A stretch of DNA of 64,000 nucleotides from Erysipelotrichaceae bacterium (GCA_017428765.1 JAFRQF010000035.1:52416-116415); one strand, 5' to 3'. Shown: positions 8,058-16,225, counted from the stretch's first letter. Program-made: numbers and translations. Notes: generated from the letters alone by a model not told the origin.

Positions 8058-9329
8058 ATGGTAAAAGATCTTGTTAAGTTTTTAGATGAAAGTCCTACAG
8101 CCTTCTGTGCTGTTTCTTCCATTAAGAAAAGACTGGAAGAAAAAGGATACCAGAGATTAGGGAATGAAAAGATAGAAAAAGGGAAGAAATACTATCTTGT
8201 AAGAAATGATTCTTCGATCATTGCTTTCAATGTTGGCAAAAGATTGAATGATCCGTCTTTGCATATAACAGCATCCCATACGGATTCTCCTTTGTTCAAA
8301 CTGAAACCGCAACCTCTGATCAAAGAAAAAGGTTCCGTAAGATTCAATATCGAGACCTATGGCGGAATGTTATTGCGCCCATGGTTTGACCGTCCTTTGA
8401 AGCTGGCAGGCAGAGTCATCATAAATAAAGATGATAAGCTCTGCAATGTGATCTTTGATAGTAAAGAACCTTTATGCATGATCCCTTCGATGGCTCCGCA
8501 TCTCAGCCGCACAAGAGAAGAAGGAAAGATCGAAGTAGGCAAAGAGATGTATCCGATCATCACATTAGGTGAGGATTTTGACCTTAACGAATATCTTTCT
8601 TCAAAACTGCATTGTGATAAGGACGACATCTTAGGTTTCGATCTGTATGTCGTTCCTTGTGAAAAAGGCTATGTCTGGGGTAAAGATGAGGAATTCTTTA
8701 CGTCCAATCATATCGATAATCTGGAATGCGCCTATACGACATTGATGGGCTTTATCGATAACTTCCATGATGACAATATAAACATCTACTGTTCCTTCGA
8801 TAACGAGGAAGTCGGATCAAGGACAAGACAGGGTGCCGATTCCGATATCTTACAAGGCATTTTAAACCGTTTATGCAAAGATTTGGATCTGGACGAACAA
8901 AGACTCGTCGAAAGGGGAATGATGCTGTCATGTGACAATGCGCATGCCTTACATCCGAATTATGCCGATCTCTATGATCTGAACAATGCCCCGATCATGA
9001 ATGAAGGCGTTGTCATCAAATACAACGCTTCCCAATCCTATACCACGGATTCCTTGAGCGGCGCTTTGTTGAAAACGATACTCAAGAGAAACGAAATTCC
9101 TTGGCAGGTCTTTGCCAATAAGACCGGCACAAGAGGAGGGGGCACGTTAGGAAATATCTCCACAAGCCATGTCTCCATTATGTCTGCCGATATCGGTCTT
9201 GGCCAGTGGGCCATGCATTCACCGATCGAAACGGCCGGATCCAAGGATGTGAATTATATGGTCGATCTGATTAAAGCTTTCTATCAAAGTCATATCGATA
9301 TCGATGAACAGGGGAATTACAGCATCTGA
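8058..9329 (+). CDS. M18 family aspartyl aminopeptidase
   Basis: A cytosolic dinuclear-zinc aminopeptidase that trims acidic N-terminal residues from peptides. Metal ligands and catalytic residues are visible in TASHTDSPLFKLKP, SNHIDNLECAYT, FDNEEVGSRTRQGADS, SCDNAHALHPNY and the C-terminal MHSPIETAGSKD. About 423 residues, family length. Two starts are possible: ATG 8046 and ATG 8058. The second is preferred because GGATGGTG lies at good distance before it. TACAAT is at 8029-8034. It fits with the window's many peptidases (M14, M20, M32). Confidence 0.93.
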   Translation: MVKDLVKFLDESPTAFCAVSSIKKRLEEKGYQRLGNEKIEKGKKYYLVRNDSSIIAFNVGKRLNDPSLHITASHTDSPLFKLKPQPLIKEKGSVRFNIETYGGMLLRPWFDRPLKLAGRVIINKDDKLCNVIFDSKEPLCMIPSMAPHLSRTREEGKIEVGKEMYPIITLGEDFDLNEYLSSKLHCDKDDILGFDLYVVPCEKGYVWGKDEEFFTSNHIDNLECAYTTLMGFIDNFHDDNINIYCSFDNEEVGSRTRQGADSDILQGILNRLCKDLDLDEQRLVERGMMLSCDNAHALHPNYADLYDLNNAPIMNEGVVIKYNASQSYTTDSLSGALLKTILKRNEIPWQVFANKTGTRGGGTLGNISTSHVSIMSADIGLGQWAMHSPIETAGSKDVNYMVDLIKAFYQSHIDIDEQGNYSI

Positions 9330-9745
9330 TGAACTATAGGGATGAAATATTACAAGCCATCGGAGCAGCTGATGAAGCTCTGTATTGTCTGGATCAGGCA
9401 AGGAAACAATTGTTAAGCGCTAGAAACTGGGGGATCTTCGATATCTTCGGCGGCGGTATGGTGGCAACTTTCATCAAACGCAGAAAGATGTCCGAAGCCA
9501 AAGCATATGCCAAAGACGCAAGAGAAAGCCTGATGAAACTTAAGGATGAACTTGACGATATCGATGATGTCATCGAATTCGATCTGGATATGGATGATTT
9601 CTTATCCTTTGCGGATTACTTTTTTGATAATTCGTTCTTCTCCGATCTTATGGTCCAGGGCAGGATCAACAATGCCCGTTCCAAGATCCTTCAGGCGATC
9701 GATAATGTCAAACAGATCAAAGAAGAACTGGAAGAGGAATTATAG
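9329..9745 (+). CDS. Conserved helical protein of unknown function
   Basis: A 138-residue, strongly charged, helical protein. It contains the motif NWGIFDIFGGGMVATFIKRRKM in the first third and DDFLSFADYFFDN in the second. I recall similar NWG-DxxGGG proteins as conserved hypotheticals in Bacillota, with no known function. Its ATG overlaps the stop of the aminopeptidase gene in TGATG, so translation is almost certainly coupled. No signal peptide or membrane helix is visible. Coiled-coil character at both ends (SEAKAYAKDARESL, VKQIKEELEEEL) suggests oligomerisation. Confidence 0.75.
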   Translation: MNYRDEILQAIGAADEALYCLDQARKQLLSARNWGIFDIFGGGMVATFIKRRKMSEAKAYAKDARESLMKLKDELDDIDDVIEFDLDMDDFLSFADYFFDNSFFSDLMVQGRINNARSKILQAIDNVKQIKEELEEEL

Positions 9746-9798
9746 ACTGCATTGTAATTTTTACAGGCCTTAACTGAATTTAGATCAAAAAAATGAAT

Positions 9799-9826
9799 TC
9801 GACAATAAGCTTGAATCTGATATAAT
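9799..9826 (+). promoter_or_regulatory. Promoter of a short intergenic transcript
   Basis: TCGACA, a 16-base spacer, and the extended -10 TGATATAAT with the hexamer at 9821-9826. The predicted start is near 9833, and a hairpin terminator follows within about 65 bases. Confidence 0.55.
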
Positions 9827-9832
9827 TAATAC

Positions 9833-9897
9833 ACACGAAAGTTCTCTTTTGAAACAAGAGAAAAAGAAAGGGAGTGTTGGAAGCACTCCCTTTCTGA
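9833..9897 (+). ncRNA. Candidate small RNA of about 65 bases
   Basis: Downstream of the 9799-9826 promoter are two hairpins. The first is TTCTCTT/AAGAGAA with a 7-base loop. The second is AAAGGGAGTG/CACTCCCTTT at 9867-9876 and 9884-9893, followed by CT only on plus. On minus the same stem is followed by CTTTTTCTC, so it may instead end a minus-strand transcript. No convincing ORF lies inside. Confidence 0.4.
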
Positions 9898-9910
9898 TAG
9901 GGTCCGTTGA

Positions 9911-10033
9911 TCAATAGTCTATCTGGAAATGATCTTTATCGTATAGTAGATGATACAGATGATCCAGAATACGATGTCGATGTATCTCACAGTATTTTCT
10001 CAAAGCGAGCCCCGCAAGATCAAATGAATTCAT
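9911..10033 (-). CDS. Possible 40-residue ORF, uncertain
   Basis: A minus-strand frame of 40 codons with GAGGT eight bases before the ATG, followed by the hairpin at 9867-9893, whose minus-strand tail is T-rich. The product is rich in His, Leu and Tyr, is not a membrane helix and matches nothing I know. Its orientation, convergent with the candidate small RNA, is the only reason to list it. It may well be chance. Confidence 0.2.
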   Translation of the reverse strand: MNSFDLAGLALRKYCEIHRHRILDHLYHLLYDKDHFQIDY

Positions 10034-10167
10034 AAACTTTGACCTCGATTTCATTTTAGATTTTCTGATTCTCCATTTATTCTCTTTTTTCTATCATTAT
10101 TTTCCGCTTTTCCACAAAGATGATTATCAAATGAAAATATTTACATGAAATTTCTTTCAAATTAATG

Positions 10168-10196
10168 TTGACAAGTTTCATAACTTTCATTATTAT
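10168..10196 (+). promoter_or_regulatory. Promoter of the T-box operon
   Basis: Perfect -35 TTGACA at 10168-10173, a 17-base spacer, and -10 TATTAT at 10191-10196. The transcript would start near 10203, at the foot of T-box Stem I. Confidence 0.8.
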
Positions 10197-10198
10197 GG

Positions 10199-10428
10199 AA
10201 TCAATTCGATGACCGGAAGAGTATTTGAAGGAAGTCCAACAGCGAGCTGAAACAGAGTGGAAGTTCAGCGGCAACCTCTTCTTAGAAGCGCATCCGGTAG
10301 ATTCTTATCTGAAAACATAGGATAAGACGTATTTCCGCGTTAAGGATAAGAGGGATCATGTTTTACATGATAATCAGTGTGGTACCGCGATATGAGTCGT
10401 CTCTGAATGGGGACGGCTTTTTTGTTTA
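10199..10428 (+). ncRNA. T-box riboswitch upstream of an amino-acid transporter
   Basis: The T-box core GTGTGGTACCGCG at 10378-10390 is nearly canonical; its TGGT is the part that pairs with the tRNA acceptor end. It is followed by a terminator, roughly AGTCGTCTC/GGGGACGGCT plus a T run at about 10395-10424. Stem I closes through GAATC/GATTC and ACCGGA/TCCGGT. The specifier loop has AGTA on the 5' side and GAAGCGCA on the 3' side. Read just ahead of the conserved A, the specifier is CGC (Arg); read directly after GAA it is GCG (Ala). The Arg reading fits the downstream transporter and the Arg-rich mini-ORF. Uncharged tRNA would favour read-through. Confidence 0.9.
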
Positions 10429-10443
10429 AAGGGAGGAAGAGAC

Positions 10444-10491
10444 ATGAATAAGCGACGAAGATGGAAGAAAGAGAAAACTCCGATTAATTGA
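10444..10491 (+). CDS. 15-codon Arg-rich leader ORF
   Basis: The frame encodes MNKRRRWKKEKTPIN and is preceded by GGGAGG eight bases before the ATG, a stronger ribosome site than most genes here have. It holds three consecutive Arg codons (CGA CGA AGA) directly after a T-box that may read Arg. It ends 34 bases before the binding-protein gene. No second terminator hairpin is seen after it, so any regulatory action would be translational. It could also be a chance ORF. Confidence 0.45.
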   Translation: MNKRRRWKKEKTPIN

Positions 10492-10525
10492 AAACTGCTT
10501 GTTGTGAAGGAAAGGAAAAAATAAA

Positions 10526-11494
10526 ATGAAAAAATTAATTAAAGTCTTATTCATAGCTCTTATAACAATTACACTTTGCGCATGCTCTTCTTCAAATGAA
10601 AATACAAGTCCGAAAACGGAATTGGAATTAGTTACGACATTGGATCAGGCGATCCTGGCCTTATCGTCCGGCAAATGTGATGCGGTCGCATTGGATGGCA
10701 CGACGGCACAGAACTATGTCGAACAGTCTGGTGGCCAGTTTGCGATGTCAGGCATCAACTTCGATCTGACGATCTATGGCGACTACGAAGGAAACGTAGC
10801 TGCTGCCAAGAAGGGTGAAACTTCTTTGATGGAAGCGGTCAACACCTGCATCAATACGGCGATGGAAAACGATTATTATCCTTTATGGACAGCGATCGCC
10901 AAGATACAGTCCGGTACGGAAGATGAAGCGGCATTGAAAGTTGCTGGTGACAATCCGATCTTCCTGGATGTTCCGATCGATGATACCTATGCGTATCTTG
11001 TCGATACGATTGATCTTGTAAAACCTGAACTTGATCTTTCAGGTGCTGACGGCGTTTTAAAGAAGATCATGGACAGCGGTGAAATGGTCATCGCAACATC
11101 TCCTGACTATCCGGCAAACGAATTCATCACGGAAGACGGTACGGTCTATGGCTGCGAGATGATGTTAGCCAAATACGTTGCGGATTGCTTAGGCGTTAAA
11201 TTAAAGATCGAAACGATGGACTTCTCTGCGGTACTTACGGCAGTAGATACAGGCAAAGTCGATATGTCTTTCTCAGGATTCGGTTGGAAGGCAGACAGGG
11301 CGGAAGCCTTTGAATTATCCGTCGGTTATGTAGGTGATGACGATGTCACTTTCCATACGCTGATCGTCCCGGCTGACAAAGCCGATCAGTACAAGTCTTT
11401 ACAAGATTTTGTCGGCAAGCACATCATTGCGCAAGCTTCTTCTCTGCAGCAGATGTATGTCGAGGATCAGATCCTGACTCTGGATGGTGAATAA
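10526..11494 (+). CDS. Amino-acid ABC transporter binding lipoprotein, circularly permuted
   Basis: A 322-residue surface lipoprotein with signal peptide and lipobox LCAC (Cys20). After it, residues 33-130 (TLDQAILALSSGKCDAVALD, then AAAKKGETSLMEAVN) match the C-terminal half of type II amino-acid binding proteins. Residues 175-322 (SGEMVIATSPDYPANEF, GKVDMSFSGFG, YKSLQDFVGKHIIAQASS) match the N-terminal half and stop at VEDQILTLDGE, where the normal chain would continue into TLDQA. The halves are thus in reversed order, yet together make one complete fold. The stop overlaps the permease ATG. The substrate is probably arginine or another polar amino acid, by T-box inference. Confidence 0.85.
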   Translation: MKKLIKVLFIALITITLCACSSSNENTSPKTELELVTTLDQAILALSSGKCDAVALDGTTAQNYVEQSGGQFAMSGINFDLTIYGDYEGNVAAAKKGETSLMEAVNTCINTAMENDYYPLWTAIAKIQSGTEDEAALKVAGDNPIFLDVPIDDTYAYLVDTIDLVKPELDLSGADGVLKKIMDSGEMVIATSPDYPANEFITEDGTVYGCEMMLAKYVADCLGVKLKIETMDFSAVLTAVDTGKVDMSFSGFGWKADRAEAFELSVGYVGDDDVTFHTLIVPADKADQYKSLQDFVGKHIIAQASSLQQMYVEDQILTLDGE

Positions 11495-12159
11495 TGGGTC
11501 CGAGTATCATAGATGTATTTCTTGAGTACTGGCCGATGTTTCTGAAGGGTGCCTTAGGCACTCTTCGTTTTGCCGCTATTGCGGTCGCCGGCGGTACCGT
11601 ATTGGGCACGCTCATCGCCATACTTCGTTTATCAAACAATAAAATACTCAACTTCATCTCTACCATCTATGTCGATGTCTTACGTGGTACGCCATTATTG
11701 GTACAGATGTATATCTCTTACTTCTTCTTACCGATGGTCATTCCCGCTTTGAACAACGTCGATAAGGAAGTTACGGTATTGATCGCCCTTACGATGAACT
11801 CTTCGGCCTATGTATCCGAGATCATCAGAGGCGGTATCAATTCGGTCGATATCGGCCAGACCGAAGCCGCAAGATCTTTAGGTATGTCGGCATCCCATAC
11901 GATGACCAAGATCATACTTCCGCAGGCGATCAAAAACATCCTGCCTTCTCTGGCAAACGAGTATATCTCGATGATCAAGGAAACTTCGATGGCCGGTACG
12001 TTCATGTTGTATGAACTGATGTACACAAGAACGATCTTAGCCAATAAATATCTTTCCTGGCAGCCATTGTTCATTATTGCCGGGATCTATCTGATCATTA
12101 CGCTGGTGCTTACGAACCTGGTCAAATTCTTTGAAAGGAGGATGTCGGTAAGTGACTGA
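11494..12159 (+). CDS. Amino-acid ABC transporter permease
   Basis: A 221-residue inner membrane subunit of the His/Glu/Gln/Arg family. Several membrane helices are evident, with the family segment [13 protein letters not shown] and the EAA coupling loop [24 protein letters not shown] near residue 125, which contacts the ATPase. Its ATG overlaps the binding-protein stop by one base and its end overlaps the ATPase start by eight, so the three genes are translated together. Length is normal. Confidence 0.95.
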   Translation: MGPSIIDVFLEYWPMFLKGALGTLRFAAIAVAGGTVLGTLIAILRLSNNKILNFISTIYVDVLRGTPLLVQMYISYFFLPMVIPALNNVDKEVTVLIALTMNSSAYVSEIIRGGINSVDIGQTEAARSLGMSASHTMTKIILPQAIKNILPSLANEYISMIKETSMAGTFMLYELMYTRTILANKYLSWQPLFIIAGIYLIITLVLTNLVKFFERRMSVSD

Positions 12160-12892
12160 GAAAATAGCTCTTATTGAAACCAAGGACCTGAAGAAGAATT
12201 TCGGCGATCTGGAGGTCTTGAAAGGCATTTCCGAGACGATCTATAAAGGAGAAGTCGTCTGTATCATCGGCCCTTCCGGCGGCGGCAAATCGACGTTCTT
12301 GAGGTGTCTGAATATGCTTGAAGTGCCGACATCGGGAAATGTTTACTTCGAAGGAGAAAAGCTCGATCCGAAGTCGACGAATATCGACCTGCACAGACAG
12401 AAGATCGGCATGGTCTTCCAGCAGTTCAATGTCTTCCCGCACCTGACGGTCTTGGAAAACATCACTCTTGCACCGACTCTTGAAAAAAAGATCAGCGAAG
12501 AGGAAGCGAAAAAGACCGCAATGAGTTTGCTGGAACAGGTCGGATTGTCCGACAAGGCCAACGAATATCCGAGAAAGCTCTCCGGTGGTCAGAAACAGAG
12601 GCTTGCGATCGTCAGAGCCATGGCGATGGAACCGGACGTGATGCTGTTCGACGAACCGACATCGGCACTTGACCCGGAAATGGTCAAAGGTGTCCTGGAA
12701 GTCATACGCCAGCTGGCAGATTCGGGCATGACCTGTGTCATCGTCACCCATGAGATGGGCTTTGCCAGAGAAGTGGCAGACCGTATCTTATTCATCGATG
12801 AAGGCATCATCGCGGAAGAAGGAAGCCCGGAAGTCTTCTTCAATGATCCGAAAAATCCGCGTACCAAAGAATTCTTATCACAAGTCTTATAG
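12152..12892 (+). CDS. Amino-acid ABC transporter ATPase
   Basis: A 246-residue nucleotide-binding subunit. Walker A is GPSGGGKST near residue 41, the Q loop is [16 protein letters not shown], the signature is [16 protein letters not shown], Walker B is [14 protein letters not shown], and the switch His is in VTHEMGFA. It starts at GTG 12152 after AAAGGAGG, inside the permease 3' end. It powers import by the operon's permuted binding protein and permease. Confidence 0.95.
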   Translation: MTEKIALIETKDLKKNFGDLEVLKGISETIYKGEVVCIIGPSGGGKSTFLRCLNMLEVPTSGNVYFEGEKLDPKSTNIDLHRQKIGMVFQQFNVFPHLTVLENITLAPTLEKKISEEEAKKTAMSLLEQVGLSDKANEYPRKLSGGQKQRLAIVRAMAMEPDVMLFDEPTSALDPEMVKGVLEVIRQLADSGMTCVIVTHEMGFAREVADRILFIDEGIIAEEGSPEVFFNDPKNPRTKEFLSQVL

Positions 12893-12901
12893 GAGAAACT
12901 C

Positions 12902-14581
12902 ATGAAAACGACCTATACTTATGATCATTATTTCAAATACGATGAGATCAAAACGATTTTGGAAAGTTTCGCTGATAAGTTTCCCGATCTCATCGACTTA
13001 CAAGTCAATTGCGTGACTCTGGAAGGACGAAACCAGTATGTGGCGACTCTGACCAATAAAAAGACCGGAAACGCCTTAGACAAGCCGGGATGGTACTTAG
13101 ACGGCAATATCCATGCCGGAGAAGTTACGGCATCGATGTGTGCCATGCATACGATCGACTATCTTCTCACCAATTACGGTACGGACAAAGACTGCACGAA
13201 GATTCTGGATGAGATGTGCATCTACGTCATACCGCGTGTCACACCGGATGGAGCGGAGATGTATCTGTCTTCGCCATATTCCTTGCGTTCCGTCGACCGT
13301 GTCCACAACGACAAGGAAGGCGGCATCAAAGAAGAAGACATCGACAATGACGGTGTCATCCGCATGATGGCGATCAAGACGTCTTACGGTGCCTGGAAAA
13401 AATCCAAGGAAGATGCTTCTTTGATGGAACTTCGCGATCCGTCGGATGATGAAGGAATCTTCTACGACATCTATCCGGAAGGTCTGTTGGAAGAATATGA
13501 CGGCGATGAAAACCTCAAGGTCAGAAAAAAGGCCTGGGGTCTTGACTTCAACCGCAACTTCCCATACGGCTGGTATCCGGAACCAAGACAATCCGGAGCA
13601 GGGGATTATCCTCTGTCCAATCCGGAGACCAAAGCGATCGCCGACTTCGTTCTGGCACACCCGAACATCGGCGGTGCCGCTATCGGCCATACATCCGGCG
13701 GTCTGATCCTTTACCCGCCCGGAACGAAAGCTTCTTATAAGGCTCCGCAGTCCGATATCGAGATCTTAAAAGCCATCGCCAGGATGGGTGAAGAAGAACT
13801 TTCCTATCAGCCGATGAACATCTTCGACTCCTTCCTGAGCTCACAGGAATTCTATGATTCAGGTGCACTGGATGACTGGATGTACGAAACGCAGGGCATT
13901 CCTGCCTACACCATGGAATTCTGGGATGTCAATGCTAAAGCCGGTGTCAAATATAACTGGGGAGAAAAGAAAGATTCGATCTACGATGATCTCAAGCGTT
14001 TCACGGCGATCATGAAATGGGTCAAAGAGAATGCTCCGGAATACTTTGTTGATTGGAAGAAATTCGATCATCCGAAGTTCGGCGAAGTGGAACTTGGCGG
14101 TTTCAACTTCAAATTCACGCAGCAGAACCCGCCGGAGAAATTCTTATTGGAAGAGCTGGAACACGACACAAAATTCAATCTGCGTTTCATCAAAGCGATG
14201 CCAAAGCTCTGTATCGATTCCATTAGTGCGGAAAAGATCGAAGAAGGGATCTATAAGATCGAAGCTGTCGTTGCCAACAAAGGCTATCTGTCGACTTCTC
14301 TGACACAGAACGCCTTAGACAACGATTACGCAAAACCGGTCATCGTCGATATCGAAGGCGGCGAGATCCTTTCGGGAAAAGAAAGTACTGAGATCAAGGA
14401 ATTGCAGGGTTACAGCCAGACGCAAACAGGTGTTTACTATTACGGCAACATCACGACTTTTGCCTCCGCCAAAGCGAAAAAGAAACTGTCCTGGATCGTA
14501 AAAGCAGACGAAGGTACTCAGATCTCGATCAAAGCCAGCCAGATAAAAGCCGGTAAAGCAACAAAACAGATCACACTCTAG
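12902..14581 (+). CDS. M14 family zinc carboxypeptidase
   Basis: A 559-residue protein of the carboxypeptidase A family. The zinc ligands begin with NIHAGE (His71, Glu74), followed by the substrate-binding NRNFPYGW and the third ligand region IGHTSGG. EFWDVNAKAG may belong to the catalytic Glu region. The N terminus has no signal peptide, so it probably acts inside the cell on imported peptides. The C-terminal ~130 residues form an additional domain likely of beta structure. It follows the transporter ATPase by nine bases with GGAG before the ATG, so it may share T-box control, which would link peptide trimming and amino-acid supply. Confidence 0.88.
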   Translation: MKTTYTYDHYFKYDEIKTILESFADKFPDLIDLQVNCVTLEGRNQYVATLTNKKTGNALDKPGWYLDGNIHAGEVTASMCAMHTIDYLLTNYGTDKDCTKILDEMCIYVIPRVTPDGAEMYLSSPYSLRSVDRVHNDKEGGIKEEDIDNDGVIRMMAIKTSYGAWKKSKEDASLMELRDPSDDEGIFYDIYPEGLLEEYDGDENLKVRKKAWGLDFNRNFPYGWYPEPRQSGAGDYPLSNPETKAIADFVLAHPNIGGAAIGHTSGGLILYPPGTKASYKAPQSDIEILKAIARMGEEELSYQPMNIFDSFLSSQEFYDSGALDDWMYETQGIPAYTMEFWDVNAKAGVKYNWGEKKDSIYDDLKRFTAIMKWVKENAPEYFVDWKKFDHPKFGEVELGGFNFKFTQQNPPEKFLLEELEHDTKFNLRFIKAMPKLCIDSISAEKIEEGIYKIEAVVANKGYLSTSLTQNALDNDYAKPVIVDIEGGEILSGKESTEIKELQGYSQTQTGVYYYGNITTFASAKAKKKLSWIVKADEGTQISIKASQIKAGKATKQITL

Positions 14582-14607
14582 GCCGAATCGTTTCGGCCTT
14601 TTGTTAT
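14581..14607 (+). terminator. Terminator after the carboxypeptidase gene
   Basis: Stem GGCCGAA/TTCGGCC with loop TCGT, then TTTTGTTAT. The T tail overlaps the -10 TATACT (14605-14610) of the next gene. Confidence 0.85.
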
Positions 14608-14616
14608 ACTTTGAGT

Positions 14617-15000
14617 ATGAAGAAAATTGTATTGATGTTTCTGATGATATTCCTTTTATGCGGATGCACGGGAAACAAAACAGAGAATGCTTCGTTTATC
14701 ACGATCACCGGTGAAGAAGCTATGAAACGCATGGAAGAGGAAAGTGATTATCTGATCCTTGATGTGCGTACCAAAGAAGAATATGAAGAAGGTCACATCA
14801 AAGATGCCATCAACATACCCAATGAAGTCATTGAACAAGAGGCGGAATCGGTCCTGAAAGATAAAGGTCAGACGATCTATGTCTATTGCCGAAGCGGAAG
14901 AAGAAGCAAACAATCCTGCGAAACGCTCTGTGCGCTCGGTTATACTCATGTCATCGATTTTGGCGGCATCATCGACTGGAAGGGCGAGATCGTTAAATAG
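14617..15000 (+). CDS. Rhodanese-domain lipoprotein
   Basis: A 127-residue protein with a lipoprotein signal ending in LLCGC (Cys17) and one rhodanese domain. LDVRTKEEYEEGHI and the active-site loop YCRSGRRSK are present. It likely transfers sulfane sulfur or handles thiols at the outer face of the membrane. TATACT at 14605-14610 lies six bases before the ATG and no ribosome site is seen, so the mRNA should be leaderless. A TTG at 14611 in frame is an unlikely start. Length is typical of single-domain rhodaneses. Confidence 0.88.
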   Translation: MKKIVLMFLMIFLLCGCTGNKTENASFITITGEEAMKRMEEESDYLILDVRTKEEYEEGHIKDAINIPNEVIEQEAESVLKDKGQTIYVYCRSGRRSKQSCETLCALGYTHVIDFGGIIDWKGEIVK

Positions 15001-15037
15001 ATCTTTACGGGAACCGATGTTCCTTTTCTTTGAGAAT

Positions 15038-15541
15038 ATGAAACATGGAAACAGTTTAATTAGCGTCGTACATCCGATCGATCCCGTCTTTGATGAAGAT
15101 TCAAAGATCCTGATCCTGGGAAGCTTTCCTTCCGTGAAATCCAGGGAAGTGAACTTTTTCTATGGGCATAAACAGAACCGCTTCTGGAAGCTGATGGAAA
15201 AGATCTATGATGTAGAACCTCTAGAAAGCATCGAAGAGAAAAAGAATTTCTTACATGAAAAGCACATTGCGTTGTGGGATGTTATACATTCCTGTAAGAT
15301 CGAAGGTTCCTCCGATGCCTCCATTTCAGATGTCGTGCCTAACGATCTGAATGTTATTTTAAACTGCAGCAAGGCCGAAAGGATCTACGTCAACGGAAAG
15401 ACGGCAGAAAAGATGTATGTACGATATATCAAAGATCAGATAGGAAGAGACTGTATCGTGCTTCCTTCCACAAGTCCTGCCAATGCGGCTTACAGTTTTG
15501 AAAAGCTGTATGAAGTCTGGAAACAGATAAAAGAAGTCTGA
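15038..15541 (+). CDS. DNA-deoxyinosine glycosylase (UDG superfamily)
   Basis: The protein of about 167 residues belongs to the hypoxanthine/uracil-DNA glycosylase group of the UDG superfamily. Diagnostic are LGSFPSVKSREVNFFYGHK with the following NRFWKLM, ALWDVIHSCKIEGSSDASI, and the late motif LPSTSPANAAYS. It would excise deaminated bases from DNA, in parallel with ung in this window. The frame is open far upstream, but homology begins near HGNSLISVVHP; ATG 15038 or 15017 are both possible and neither ribosome site is strong. Confidence 0.85.
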   Translation: MKHGNSLISVVHPIDPVFDEDSKILILGSFPSVKSREVNFFYGHKQNRFWKLMEKIYDVEPLESIEEKKNFLHEKHIALWDVIHSCKIEGSSDASISDVVPNDLNVILNCSKAERIYVNGKTAEKMYVRYIKDQIGRDCIVLPSTSPANAAYSFEKLYEVWKQIKEV

Positions 15542-15578
15542 TCTGAGATGATAAGATAATAGTGAAAGAAGGTAGATT

Positions 15579-16223
15579 ATGATCGAAAAACTGATAGAAG
15601 AATTTGCACAAAGCTATACATTTGATGCGATCGAAAATAAAGAATTCGACTCTTTCAAAGTCAACGGAATGGACTTTGAAGTCAAAGCCTATGATGCACA
15701 GTTTCTGGGAAGAGTTTCTTCCATGAAGGGAAAGATGAAGTTCGGTCTCATGAAGATGGAGACCCTCATCGTCAATCCGCTGGAACTCGATGTCCCATTG
15801 TTTTCTCTGGACCTCATTCAGGTACCGGGTAAGCTCATTGTGATACTGGAACAGTATGACACTTTGGTTAATGCCAAAAGAAATGAATCGGTATTTCTGA
15901 ATATCAAGGAAAAGTATGAATACCTGGAAGATCATCCTTCCAAGTCAGCCTGGTATGATGAACTTCGCTATTCGTCTTCCATCGGCAAGAAAGTATCAAA
16001 AAAGAAGGCGGACAGAGTAAAAGAGATGATCGAAGAATACTTCGAGGCATACCTTGATCTTTGCAGGGATGCCAGAGTGATCGAAAAGGAAGAAAAGAAA
16101 GTGAAGGCCGATCTTTACCGTGACGGCCTGCTTGAAAACGGCGGGGCTTCGACGGATTCCTTCTTAAAAGCCTGGGGCAAAGAGAAGACGGAAAGATTCT
16201 TCAAAGAAGTATTGTTTGGTTAA
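15579..16223 (+). CDS. Bilin-reductase-like protein (FDBR/RCCR superfamily), tentative
   Basis: A 214-residue protein resembling ferredoxin-dependent bilin reductases and red chlorophyll catabolite reductase. NPLELDVPLFSLDLIQVPGK at residues 66-85 fits the family pattern P-x-x-E-x-D-x-P-hydrophobic. Helix EEYFEAYLDLCRDA follows, and the C terminus WGKEKTERFFKEVLFG at 199-214 fits the conserved end (FG...Y...VLF). Such enzymes reduce linear tetrapyrroles using ferredoxin. No haem oxygenase or bilin gene is adjacent. The likeness is from memory of family patterns, so a profile search is needed. GAAGG precedes the ATG. It is followed at two bases by a membrane protein gene. Confidence 0.45.
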   Translation: MIEKLIEEFAQSYTFDAIENKEFDSFKVNGMDFEVKAYDAQFLGRVSSMKGKMKFGLMKMETLIVNPLELDVPLFSLDLIQVPGKLIVILEQYDTLVNAKRNESVFLNIKEKYEYLEDHPSKSAWYDELRYSSSIGKKVSKKKADRVKEMIEEYFEAYLDLCRDARVIEKEEKKVKADLYRDGLLENGGASTDSFLKAWGKEKTERFFKEVLFG

Positions 16224-16225
16224 GG

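Noticed and set aside
10077..10274. A 65-codon minus-strand frame across the T-box promoter and Stem I
   Set aside because: It overlaps a well supported promoter and riboswitch and has no ribosome site.
10526..11494. Frameshift or assembly error as explanation of the odd binding protein
   Set aside because: One uninterrupted frame with signal peptide covers both halves, the halves join without overlap or loss, and the stop couples to the permease. Misassembly cannot be fully excluded without reads.
14879..15037. Upstream extension of the DNA glycosylase gene
   Set aside because: It overlaps the rhodanese gene in another frame and shows no homology.
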